64,000 nucleotides of DNA from the NCBI GenBank assembly GCA_965153455.1, contig OZ234502.1:11997495-12061494 (forward strand). Reading direction: 5' to 3'. The position numbers and the translations under genes were made by a program. The DNA is from Sphagnum compactum (taxonomy: Eukaryota > Bryophyta > Sphagnopsida > Sphagnales). Every line of letters starts with the position of its first letter. The stretch's first letter is position 1. Of this stretch, positions 23,641-34,900 are shown piece by piece. The notes beneath the pieces are model-generated. The model was not told the DNA's origin, made no database searches, and saw nothing but the letters and a program-made list of their open reading frames with translations.

Positions 23641-24779
23641 AATCCAAAAGAAACCCTCGCCCCCTCTCCCCCCAATACTCTTCCATTTGATAAATGTAGA
23701 AAACTTAGAATTTTCCAAGTTCTTTGTATGATAGAAATTTTGGGTTTTGACATGTCAAGGGAGAGTAAATCTGTTGAAAGGACAAGTGCTTCTTGGAGGT
23801 GTTCCAACAAACCAAAGGCCAAAAAATGGAAACAAAAAGAGTTCTCAGTGATGTTTCGACAATTGGTGAAATATTTGGTGAAATATTTTTTATTTTCTTC
23901 AAAAGAAGTTGGTGTTTGGGATTTTACGAGACTATATTTTGAATATAAAACAAAGTAAATTTTCAGATTTCTATATCATATTCCGAAAGGTAGCCAAAAA
24001 AAAAGAAGAAGAATATTTAGATGTATGTTATTTTCATAATTCATTTATAGCCAAATTTGAGTAAAACCTTTTTTGTGGATGATTGCCAACCCAACTTTAT
24101 CAAGGACAATAATTAGTGAGTGTGGCTTCTCAAAGCAAAAAAAGTGACCAGAGAAAAAAAAAGAAAAAATTGAGGCTAGAAATCTTTGGATGCATGTCGA
24201 AAGGAGGTCCAAACTACGGATTGGAGGTCCAAGCTATACATTGGCCTAATAGTCGTGATATACGATTTGGATTGGCACGAAGCCACTAAATAATTGTTGA
24301 AGTGCATTAACGATTGAATATTTCAGCGCAGGTACTATGTGTTACTTTATTAAATTTCAATCATTTTTTTGAATTGCATGTGTTTGTTTTTCAGTTGACT
24401 TTTAAAAACTTGTCGATTGATTGTGTTTTAAGTTTTAACTCTGTACATGTGAAGTACCAAAAGCATTTACAGACCTTCACGTAGATGTCTTGACCCACCG
24501 TTTAAAGTGGCTTGACCCACCGTTTATTAAAGTTTTAACACTCGTTGAAACTAGGAAGCGTGGTTGAATGTATCTCAGTTGAAGGCAAATTTTCACATCA
24601 TGGTGGACCCAAAAAAAAAACCGCCAGTGCAACCAATACAAACACTTGTTTTCATCAACCAAAAAAAAGAAAAAAAAAGATTTTTTTTTGGAAAAGCCCT
24701 CTCTCAAAGTAGTCACATTATAAAGTTTTATTTTATTTTATTGACATTGTCATCTTTAGACAATAGGTTCTAACCGGTG

Positions 24780-25138
24780 ACCAAGATAGAGTACGATTCC
24801 TAAACTTTTCTAGTTCCTTTTATGATGACATTGGTCGAAATTTGGCTTAAGTCCTCTTGTCAACAATATCGAACCCACATGCTTAAAAACTTGGGTTAAA
24901 AGAAATGAAAACAATGGAGACCATCGTTCACAGTTGTGGAGTTATTGATGCCGTACAAAAGGATCAACTCTACATGTATAAGGGTAGGACCTTAGTCCTC
25001 TTGTAGATGATATCAAACCCACATACTTAAAAAGTTGGGTAAGAAAAAAAAAAAAAAAGACAAAATGGAGATCGTCATTCACAGTTGTGGAATTATTAAT
25101 GCCCTACAAAATAGGTCAACTCTACACGTAAAAATGTA
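24780..25138 (+). repeat. 144-bp tandem duplication with related upstream block
   Basis: Units starting GTCCTCTTGT begin at 24851 and 24995. They share the AACCCACAT..CTTAAAAA..TTGGGT block, GTTCACAGTTGTGGA or ATTCACAGTTGTGGA, and CAACTCTACA. The stretch just before (GATTCCTAAACTTTTCT, 24795-24812) also occurs at 44670-44687, linking this region to the TAGCCAAATTTGGCTA family. Confidence 0.7.
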
Positions 25139-26690
25139 GGATTCGTCGTGTAGACGCGGGAATTAGTGCACTTTATGAAGAAAGTGCATGTGACTCCGGG
25201 AAAATGTGGGTAGTTGAAGAATGGCGGATAGATAGAATGTACGGGTTCCTTGCTTATTTTGAGGGGTTGAAAACTATTCATTTTCAAAGCTATCTTTCTA
25301 TTTTTGCTGGTATATGCTTTAGTACCTTTTTCATTTCGACATAAATTCAATTATTTTTCATTTTGCGAGCAGGCCTTTCCATGGCGGCGACGTAAAACTG
25401 GGGCAGTCTAGACATACTAGACTGTTCCGTAACATTGACAAGATCTTGTTACCTGTCGAAAATTTCAGAATTAAAAAACCAAGTGCCGAAGTTAAGATTT
25501 CAAATTTAATTAATTATTTGACAGTTTGTTGTTGAAACGATAAAGCTGCTATAGCGATACAGCCAAAGAGCTACCTATATTAAAAAAATTACAAGTGCTG
25601 AAATCAAGTGTTTTTTGAGATTTCCAATAGCCAAAATTTTACCAAAATTTAAGAAAATTCGCAAGATTTCTATACATGGGTTCAAGTATTGGTAGCTAGC
25701 CAAAAAATATATAAGGATGTGTTTAAAAATATCTCTTTCATACTTAGCTCGTAGCCAAATTTGGTTAAATCTTTAAAAGGATCATGGCCATTTTGGCTAC
25801 ATCACAAAATTGATCCCCCACCAAAAAAAAAAAAAAAAACATTGTTGCAAACATGGTTTTGTTTTGTTTTTTGCAATTGCTCTCTTATAGCCAAAAGTGA
25901 TGATGTTTCACACAAAGATTTAGCTAAATTTGGCTACTACAAGCTAAAAATGAAAAAGAATTTTTTGTTTGGAAAACATCCTTCAATATTCTTGGTTACC
26001 TACTTGAACTGTGTATATATAAATCTGACCATTTTTTCTTCAATTTTTTCTCCGAGTATTGAAAATCTCAAAAAGCACATGATTTTAGCACTTTTACTTT
26101 TCAATGTACCATTTTGGCTATATATATATATATATGTAAAAACCTCTCTTTTTATTTCTCTTTGTATTTTGAGGGATCTCCTCCAACAGAAGATCCCTAG
26201 GGAGTTATGCGGTGGGGGAGATCCCCTTATATTTCTACGTTCCCATGTTCCTATGAAAAGATTTTTTGATGAGATGGATCAGGAAAATTCAAAAACACCA
26301 GTAGGAAAGGGACAGATCAGGAAAATTCAAAAAAACAAGAAGGAAAGAATGGAGGAAAGGAAAAGAAGAGGTTTTTTTTTTTGTTTTTGGAAAACATACC
26401 TGCAACTTCCCAGTACTCGTGTGTTCTCCACCGGTTGGGAATGGCCTTATGTTACCGCCCTGGTGCGACCCTTCCTCAAGGAGAACCCACTCGTATGGGG
26501 ACCTCCCCTACAACATAGCCTCCCACAAAAAAAACACTGAAATTCATTTCAAAGACGAGGAGGACAGACTTTCATTTATTCAACAAAATTAGTCCAAACC
26601 TCGTACCTTTTGGTTTTACACGCGGTTTGTGATTTACAGAAGAGGATTTTTCTCGAGAAACCTCCCAAGCCCGTCCCATGTTCTCTTCTT
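25139..26690. other. Intergenic DNA upstream of the DUF3455 gene
   Basis: Contains degenerate TAGCCAAATTT-type repeat pieces (25750, 25880-25935), a TA microsatellite at 26117-26135 and a 37-base imperfect duplication near 26277-26350 (GATCAGGAAAATTCAAAAA). Long open frames here (e.g. 25761-26540) show no domain or sensible protein composition. Confidence 0.55.
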
Positions 26691-26695
26691 CTTCT

Positions 26696-26702
26696 TATAA
26701 AA
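26696..26702 (+). promoter_or_regulatory. Putative TATA box of the DUF3455 gene
   Basis: TATAAAA sits about 330 bases before the start codon at 27027. It is preceded by a TTCTTCTTCTT pyrimidine stretch and followed by a CT-rich leader. The position would give a leader of about 300 bases, so the assignment is plausible but unproven. Confidence 0.45.
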
Positions 26703-27026
26703 AGCCCAGCACCCATTTCTCTTTCTCAGTTTTTCTTCATCCTCTAGTGTAATTCCATGCACCACCCACCATTTGTGCATTTCGAGCTCTCCCTTTGGAA
26801 TACTTGTCTGCAATAGAGATCTCGCTATAGCACCCATCTGAAGCTCAGGCAGCTGCAACTGCAACAAGTAAGTCTAGCCAGCAGCAGATCTGATCTGAGT
26901 ACAGCTTCTGCAAGTAACTCTAGTCTTGCACCTAGGTTTTTTGATTACTTCCCCTCTCGCTTGGTTCACTGCAGTAGAGTCAAGTTCTGAATCTTCTCTA
27001 GTCTCAGAGGTGTTGTTCATTGTGAC

Positions 27027-28171
27027 ATGAAAATGGGTTTCGGGCGACGTGGAAATTCTTACATTTTTTGCTTCAGAGCGCTGGTGCTACTATCTCTAGG
27101 CATCTATGTTTTTGCTGCGAGGGATCTATTATCGGAAGCGCCTGCTGGTGCTGATCCTTTATCCAATATACACGTACCGGCTATACTGCAGCCGCCTTCG
27201 GGATTCAAGCTCCATGCTGCTTATCCTGCGAAAGGGTACCAATATTACAGGTACAACGGATCCTCCTGGGTGAACTTCAACGCTTCCGCCATCTTGAGGG
27301 ACCCTGCAACCAACAAGAAAGTCGCTCGTCATTTCTTCCTCACCACTCCGGATGCTCTTGGCGGTCAACCCTCTTGGGAATCACTCAATCCGCACTCACC
27401 CAGTATAGTCACGGCCAAATCCATCGAAAGCATTCGTGTCTCCAAGCACAGCATCAATTGGGTGCTTCTCAAAGCCACTCATACCACAGGAAGCAAGTGA
27501 GAATCATCACTCCCGTGCAAGAAGTCTTTCCTCTTGGGCAACAATATTTAGTACCAGTCGGTGACCAGTCAGGGCTTTATTTTGTTAATAACTAGACCTT
27601 CTTCAATTTCATTTGTATCATTCGATGTTCAAATCTCAGGAATCTTACGAAACAAATGGTATCTTCAAGTTTCAAATTTCAGAAATTTTATGAAATGGAA
27701 AGGTACCTTGAGAACTTTGAGATGACAAGGAAACCCATTTCCTTAACCATCTCAAAAGCTGAAACTGTGGGTTTCAGATTCTTCAAAACCGTTTCTAGCT
27801 CTAGTAGTAGTCCATGTAGCAACGCCCAATGCGTCTTACACATTTCATGAAGTTTTGGCTACGGTTGGGATATGGCAGCCATGAACACAAATTCACTTAT
27901 TTTGGCAACAACATAGATAAGATTCAGAACATCCAGAGTTTTGACATTTGTTTCTCATATGGATCTGAAACAAGTCTGTAAACAAAGCCTGAATTGTGCT
28001 TGGCTTTTTTTGGGTTTTGGTTTTTTCAGGAAAGAATTTGGAGATGTGGCATTCGTGCAAAGATTGGCAACAATTGCAGGGCTTCCTCCCACCTCAACAA
28101 AAGGAGCCAAAGTGGGTGATGTGAAGAAATCAAAGTACTCTGCTGTTTACACTTTCTATGTTCCATCATAA
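27027..28171 (+). CDS. Secreted DUF3455-domain protein, 203 residues, two exons
   Basis: Exon 1 is 27027-27496 and exon 2 is 28030-28171. The 533-base intron starts GTGAGA and ends TTTTCAG, and the split codon AA|G restores the frame. The ATG at 27027 is the first of the frame; a second lies at 27033. Residues 1-31 look like a signal peptide: basic start GFGRRG, hydrophobic ALVLLSLGIYVF, then AA before RDLL. The body fits DUF3455 in its order of features: LQPPSGFKLHAAYPAKGYQY, SSWVNFNASAIL, a lone His in VARHFFL, GGQPSWE, and the C-terminal FVQRLATIAGLPP and YSAVYTFYVPS. DUF3455 proteins are known mainly from fungi and bacteria and have no established function. In plants the family appears patchy, to my knowledge. 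The coding region has no lesion and looks like a live gene. Confidence 0.8.
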
Positions 28172-28173
28172 AA

Positions 28174-28515
28174 TTAGGTGTCAGACGCTTGAGAAAAAAA
28201 AAATTCTGTAATTTTTTAGTTTTTTAGGCCGTGAATTTTTCTCGCTGTTTTGTGAAGAATAGTTTCTTTTAAAATGGTTTTTTTTTATCAGTGTAAAATT
28301 GATTTTCTGCAAAAAAGAAAAAAGAAAAAAATAGTGCCCTGAGAATACGGTTTCTTTTCTCAATTTGATGTAGCCAAAATTTAGGTGTCTTAGGCTTGAG
28401 GAATTTATAATTTACCGTTGTTTATCTTTTTGCAGTGAAGCTATTTTTTATGAAGAAATAGTTTCAGAAAAAATTTGTGTTTTTATCAGTGTATATTGTG
28501 GTTTCCTGCAAAAAA
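28174..28515 (+). repeat. Tandem duplication just after the DUF3455 stop codon
   Basis: TAGGTGTCAGACGCTTGAG near 28176 and TAGGTGTCTTAGGCTTGAG near 28382 each begin a block of about 140 bases. Both blocks end in TTTTTATCAGTGTA followed by a TTTTCTGC or TTTCCTGC motif and A-runs. The first begins within five bases of the stop, so it is probably part of the 3' untranslated region. Confidence 0.65.
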
Positions 28516-30463
28516 TCTCCATCTTTGCAAAATAAAAGTGAAAAAAATAAAGATAAAAATTGCTTGCAACTATCACATCAGAGAGTGGAGCCCACATGCA
28601 GAAAAAGGTTTCTCACCTTTTCCCCCACCATGCACGAAGACGAATGGATATTGTCATCACTAGTGATAGTTTTTGAACCATAATGGACATTGTCATTATC
28701 GATTTGACTCTTCCAAATTTGGTGCAGCGTGTTTCAACGATAACGTCACATGTAGCAACTGTTGCCGCTCAAAACAAAGCACAATCCTACATAGAACGAA
28801 TGCCAAAAGATGATTTCATTCCCCTTACCATAAAAACTTATGGTTGTCTCCATCTTTGTTTAGATTCCTTTTTTATTTCTTATGTACATGCTTGTATAAC
28901 TCGCCATCAACAAACCTTTTTGGTACCTTTGATGCTTGTATCTCATTATAGGCAATGAGTGTTGATAGCCCTACAGTGTGTGCAAGCCATCGCGATTTTT
29001 TAGTAGGCTTCGACGCTTAGCCATAGTTCTTCATCTCTTCCACACATACCAACTAATGCACCTCCATCACTTGCTAATTTGTGGCAAATGCATTTTTAAC
29101 ATTACATTTTCCATTTCATTATTATTCTTTTGATGGTCTTAGTTTTCCTTTCATGTGTTTACATTTGCTTTGAGATGCCTTGTACTTTTTTGTGGATGGA
29201 TTTCCATCCATGTTTATATATATATATACAAGGTTTCAATAAAATTTTAATATATAAGCTAGATAATGGCATATACAAACTTTCAAAAAATATTCAATCA
29301 AGTGAAAGTAAATAGTCTTCAAACTAGGTAAGGTATATGGCTTTCCAAAATTAATACTCCGGGTGTGGGTTCAAGTAGATGATGAACATTTTCCTTGTTC
29401 ATAGGGTAAGGATAAAATCAAATATTTCATTGTTTATCTTATATATATAATGCAAATATAAGAGAATAAACAAAATGTACATAACTATGTACATAATTAT
29501 GGCACATTCCAAAGTGAAGAAAGTCAATTATTTATGCAATCGACAATTGCAAGCATGAACATTTGAATTTCAAAAATCCTATAAAACTTTAAAAATATAT
29601 AATAAAAATAATTTTCAAAGCATTTTTATAATGGATATTCATTAGCCATTTTAGAAAAGGGGTTTGAAAAGCATATGATAAAATTAATAATTCTAAGGCA
29701 ATTACTAATTAACATAATGGATTAAAATATTTCAAAAGGAAGTATATTCAATAATTCACCATAATTTGAACCAGTTCATAATAACAACATACGTCGCAAA
29801 ACCTGGAAATGCATATATGTTATATAATGACTTTTGCATATGTGAGCTCTATTTGCCTTCTTCAAAACAATTACCCTCCCTTAATTAATGGTAAACTTCA
29901 AATATATATTGGTTAAGTAGAATGAAAACAAAGTAATTAGTTTTTGCAATATTTATAAATTAGGTAGGGTATATAATTGAAAGGGTAAATAAAAAATTTG
30001 CTAGGTAATTAAGGTATACATTTATTTTATTGTACGTTCGTGAACATATTAGGATAATTGATTTACCCACCCAACATTAGTAAAAACTAAACTATGTATT
30101 GTGCACCCACCCCTACCTAAAACTTCTTTTTAAGCTCAAGGTAATTAATATCCAGCCCATTGTTGAGGTTTTAAGAAATTTCAATGATGTCATGTTTTCA
30201 TTGATTATTAGCTTTCAATAGCCCAATTATGCCCCATAGCTTATATAACCTAGATTTTCTTCTCATATGGTAAATACATAAAAGTATGAACGAAAAAATA
30301 GTAGTTGCAAGTCCATTATGAAAATCCATATATCTAATGCATTTTGAACCCAATAAACACTATGAAAAACTTGGGGGTTATGCAATTAAGCTTGCAATTG
30401 GATTTTAAAATTACAACAAACATAATTTTACGGTGTGAATGTTACTAAACAAGTTATAATAGT
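28516..30463. other. AT-rich intergenic DNA
   Basis: No coding block, RNA gene or clear transposon end was recognised. It is AT-rich with short TA runs (29216-29228, 29441-29449). Confidence 0.55.
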
Positions 30464-30837
30464 CACTATTACAAAAAAAGTTATTTTGACTAAAGAATCT
30501 TGTCAAGAAGGACCCATTTGGACAAGGGTAAAAAAGACCATCCTATTAATCTAAATAAGTCAATTTGTACCTATCTTTCATGATTAGGGTGGTCTTTTTA
30601 CTAATAAACTATTGGATTATTTAATTGGTCATTTTGACTGCTAGATAATGAACCATTTGACTAGTCAAATTTCTACCCAATGTCTTTTAGATCCCCCAAA
30701 AAAATTGTGTACGTAGGTCTAGGTAAATAGGTTGTATATAGGTTTAGGTAGGTCATAAAAAGGTAAGTAGGTAGGTGGTTAGCCTAACCTAACCTACCTT
30801 AACCGTTTAAACATGTATATAGGTTACAAGTATTAAA

Positions 30838-30895
30838 AATCAAACCCCTCACCTCCCCAATGATAAACCAAGTCTTTACCGATGAACTACACCTT
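30838..30895 (-). other. tRNA-like (Pol III promoter-like) module inside the CACTA element
   Basis: Read on the minus strand it begins GGTGTAGTTCATCGGTAAAG (A-box-like). About 20 bases later it has GGGAGGTGAGGGGTTTGATT (B-box-like, compare GGTTCGANTCC). Its spacing and words match the plus-strand module at 61303-61372. The cloverleaf is too degenerate for a working tRNA. Confidence 0.4.
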
Positions 30896-31066
30896 TCAAA
30901 GTTGACAAAACTTGTCAAGTTTTTTATTTCTCTTGTTTATTTCACATCATTATGAATGTAGTAAGTAAGAAGCTAGGTAATTAGTAGTTATGTTGCATGA
31001 TGTTTGGTAGGTAGAAGAATAAGTAAGTAAGTAGTTTGTAGTCCAAAGGAGGTGGGTAACTAAATA

Positions 31067-31244
31067 GGTAAGTGGGTAGGGAGGTAGGGATTTCGGGTGG
31101 TAGGTGGGAAATAGGAAGTACGTGGGTATGTAAGGATGTAGGATGGTAGGTGGGAGGTAAGTGGGTAGGGAGGTAGGGATTTCGGGTGGTAGGTGGGAAA
31201 TAGGAAGTACGTGGGTATGTAAGGATGTAGGATGGTAGGTGGGA
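31067..31244 (+). repeat. 89-bp tandem duplication in a TAGGTAGG-rich array
   Basis: Units 31067-31155 and 31156-31244 are almost identical, both running from GGTAAGTGGGTAGGGAGG to GTAGGATGGTAGGTGGGA. They are the freshest part of an array of GTAGGTAGG-like sequence covering about 30960-31590. The translated Tyr/Pro/Thr-rich frames on the minus strand come only from this repeat. Confidence 0.85.
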
Positions 31245-31844
31245 AGTAAGTAGGTAGGTCGGGTTATAAAATAGTAGATGAGAAGTAAGAGGTAGGTAGG
31301 TAGGGTTTTATGATCGTAGGTCAAAAGTAGGAGGTCAATAGATAAGGCTTTATGATGGTAGGTTGGAAGTAAGAAATAAGTAGGTAGGGTTTAAGATGGT
31401 AGGTTGGAAGCAGGAGTTAGATGAGTAGGTAGGTGGGTAAAGATGTAGGTGAGAAGTACAAGGTAAGTAGGTAGGTATGTAGGATGGTAAGTGGAAAGTA
31501 CAAGGTAGGTAGGTAGCTAAATAGGTATGTAAGATGGTAGGTGAATAAGTATGTAGGTAAATAAGTCGATATGTAAGCAGGCCTAGATTATTGCCTAGCA
31601 TAGTTAGTAGTTATCTTGACAAATTAGGTAGCATAGGATGTCCCGTTTGACTAGAACACCATTGTCCATCTTGATTAAGGATGTCATTTTGCTTTGTCCA
31701 ACTTGATTAGATGTCCCACTTGATTAGAAGCCATTGGTCATTTTGACCAAGGTGATCATATTTTTTGTCCAACTTAACTAGATGTTTAATTTGACATATA
31801 GTCAAATAGGTCATTTTATCAAGTTTACCAATAAAAAAAACACA

Positions 31845-31897
31845 TATCATTCAAGCCCTCAACCTATAATCAAAATGTTCATGTTCACTAGTCAAAA
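31845..31897 (-). other. Second tRNA-like module inside the CACTA element
   Basis: On the minus strand, GACTAGTGAACATGAACA is followed by GGTTGAGGGCTTGAATGA, similar in words and spacing to the module at 30838-30895. It lies about 50 bases from the right end of the element. It is more degenerate than the first. Confidence 0.3.
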
Positions 31898-31951
31898 AAT
31901 ATTTGTTAGTAAATTGGACCTTTTGAAAAACCAAGAATTGTAGTAGTGAGT

Positions 31952-34900
31952 TGCACCAAACATCACAATGTCATATGTGGTATTAAATATTATTAAACAT
32001 ACATGCAACTTAGATGCAACTATTTTGCAATTGATTGTCCACATAAGTTTCATATGCAAATGCTTACAAAAAAATGGAAGGACAATGTGATTTTTCATTC
32101 ATCCATCAATGAATGAAATCTATCCATGTTTATTGCAACTAACTTGCAACTAATGCATTACTTGTAATTATTAGATTTTGCCTATGATATTACGTTACAA
32201 CTTGAATTGATTAGTGTAATTTTAAATTGCAGCTTATCAATTATTTTGTAGCTAATGTCCAATGATGGATCTAATATTATTTTGTGCCTATTGGAACTAG
32301 CAATGATAATTTTGCACTATGAAACACATTACATTGGTCTATTGCATAAATAATGACAAACATCATGCTTCAATAAAACAATTTATGTACTAATATTCAA
32401 TGTTGGAAAATAAAACTCATAAGAACATTTTTGGTTATCCATGGTCCCTTAAAATGGTATGTATTTTAGCTACATCTTTATTTTTAAGTTAAAATGTGTT
32501 AAACTATTGCTATCAAATATCCTATCTAATATCTATTATTATATATTGCTAAAAGATTTGTTCAAGAGTTTGATTTTATTTTGAAATGTGACATGATGCT
32601 TGCCCATCAATGTAAGAAGAACCTTATCACAATATCAAAAATAATTTAATGTTTAATTCTAAATCTAAGTATATATGAATCTTTTATAATTATAACACAA
32701 CTAACAAACAACATACTATATACAATTACAATTATAATGCAACTAAAAAATAACATATATAGTTTATGACTATAAGGCAATTAATTAACAAGCAACATAC
32801 ATAGTGTCATCATTAATTTATCATTGAAAAAAATGCACTATCAACAACACATCGTAGCAATACAATTTAAATTGTAATTACAAAACTTCCATTTTTATTT
32901 AATGTAAAGTGTCATAAGCAAAATTAAAATATGTTAGTCTTGAAATTTTTTTACATGTAGGCATGTAAACTTGCTTTCACCTTCCTACACAAGAATATTT
33001 GAAATATTTGATAGTTGAAAGTTAGTTATACATAATGGTAGTTTGATTTTGGTGAACACAATTTTCATGATTCAAGCTAGAAGATATTGAAGTTTATTAT
33101 GGAGTATTTATACATTTCAAAACAATGTCATTAATAATACAATGTATACATTGTTTTTATTTCATTTGCAAATAACCATTCAAATTCAAAATAAGGTGTC
33201 ATAAAAAAATTGAAATACATTATTGGTTTGATTTGTCTCACATGTAGATGTAAACTTATCTCATCGTTGTTGGACCTTAGCACAAAAATTTACTAAACTT
33301 GAATGTTTTAGTTGCACCATCAAAGATCATAATCAATATTTCATTTTAGTTCCATAAGAACTAACAACCTAATATAAATATATTCTTATGCACAAGAATA
33401 ATGAATGATATTGCAAATGCACAAAACATCATTGGTGTTAAACTTGAATAGTTTTACTCATTATACCCAAAAATTGAAAGCTCTTATAATTTCACACAAT
33501 CATCAAGAGTAAGACTTTGAAATTTTTTGTTCAAACAAAGAAATCAAAATTTTGTAAAAAAAAGGTCTTCACTTTGTGTTATTTAAATGAGAATGATAAT
33601 TTTATTTCTTTAACTTAATCATTTCACTCTCAAAACTAAAAGCCAAAAGGAAAAATACTATTATATAATATGTTTTGTAATTGTTTCATAAAAAACCAAC
33701 AAGCTTAAAATTAAAAAGAACGACCACCTCAATATTCATCCTTTATATGTTTTGACATTAAGCACAAGTGCATAATAACCATAGATGTAAATCACAAGAT
33801 CTACAAAGACCTATGGCCATGTTTCACATGGCTTCACATATCTTATGCAAATTTTAAATTTGCGCAAGTAATTGAAATTTAATTATACGTAAGTTGCAAT
33901 GGACATCTAGTTACATGGTAATTGATAACTAATTGCAAAGGGATTAAAAGTTCCAAATTTAATGGATGGCGGCAATGCATACATATGACATGGTTGTACA
34001 CATTAATGTTGTATAGTAGTTACAAGGTAGATGTTGTGTATTACATTTTTGCTAATCATGTGGTGGTTACCACTTACAACTTTCATGCAACTTGTTTAAA
34101 AAGTCAAAATAAAGTTGACTCAATTGTATATATTTTGCATATTACATTTATATAAGGGTTTTTGCACCTAAACATGCAGTTACAATAGAATTTTATGAAT
34201 TTTTGACATGACTTTTAATTCTTCATATTTCCATGGAATAATTGCAACATAATTGCACATTAATTGTTCCAGACACTTAATTGCAAGGTAGTGAAGTTTC
34301 CACATACATGATTTCTCATAATGAAAATTGATATTCAAATAAAAACATATAAATGATGTTAAAGTTAACATGTTTTTTCCATGTCCAAGTTCATACAACC
34401 CTAATGGGTGAAAAGCACATTAGACCCCCCAAAAATAATATTTTTACAATTAAGTTTTTGGTAATGTATGAACATCACATCTTGAATTATATTTAGTTTT
34501 AATATATATATTTGATTAGTTTTAGACTTAAGCTAGTCAATTAATTTTAAAAATCCAAAAAACATTGAAGAACTTGAATGTATGAAATATAGTTGGGACA
34601 AAATAATACCCATCACATAGTTTGAGAAATTGCATATATACTTCAAAATTAAGGTTATGGGTGGAATTTTTGGATGAATTTTTTCAATGGGGAATGATAT
34701 TAATATACATCAATCAATTTTAAAACCATTTAAAAGTTTGAATTTTTTGGATGAAACTTTGTTCATAAATTGTGTTTTTTACAGTTTTTAGCAATAAATG
34801 CATAATGATCTCTCCTTTTTTTTAAAAACCCACTACCATATGAAAGAGGAAAAAATTTAAAAATTGGGTATTCCATTATTTTTTCAATTTTTTTTGTTTG

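Larger units (their letters stand above)
30464..31948. mobile_element. Non-autonomous CACTA (En/Spm-like) element, 1485 bp, TSD AGT
   Basis: The left end is CACTATTACAA and the right end, on the other strand, CACTACTACAA, with one difference in 11. AGT precedes the left end (30461-30463) and follows the right end (31949-31951). Subterminal DNA on both sides is rich in short motifs such as TTTTGACTA, TTGTCAAGA and TTGACTAG, as in CACTA elements. The interior holds a TAGGTAGG-rich array with an 89-bp tandem duplication and two tRNA-like modules. There is no transposase remnant, so it would need a helper element. Confidence 0.75.

Noticed and set aside
25761-26540. A 259-codon open frame on the plus strand
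   Set aside because: It runs through A- and T-homopolymers, a TA microsatellite and repeat pieces, gives Lys/Phe-rich low-complexity protein, and has no domain.
30950-31601. Minus-strand frames encoding Tyr/Pro/Thr/Leu-rich protein
   Set aside because: They are the translation of the TAGGTAGG array inside the CACTA element.
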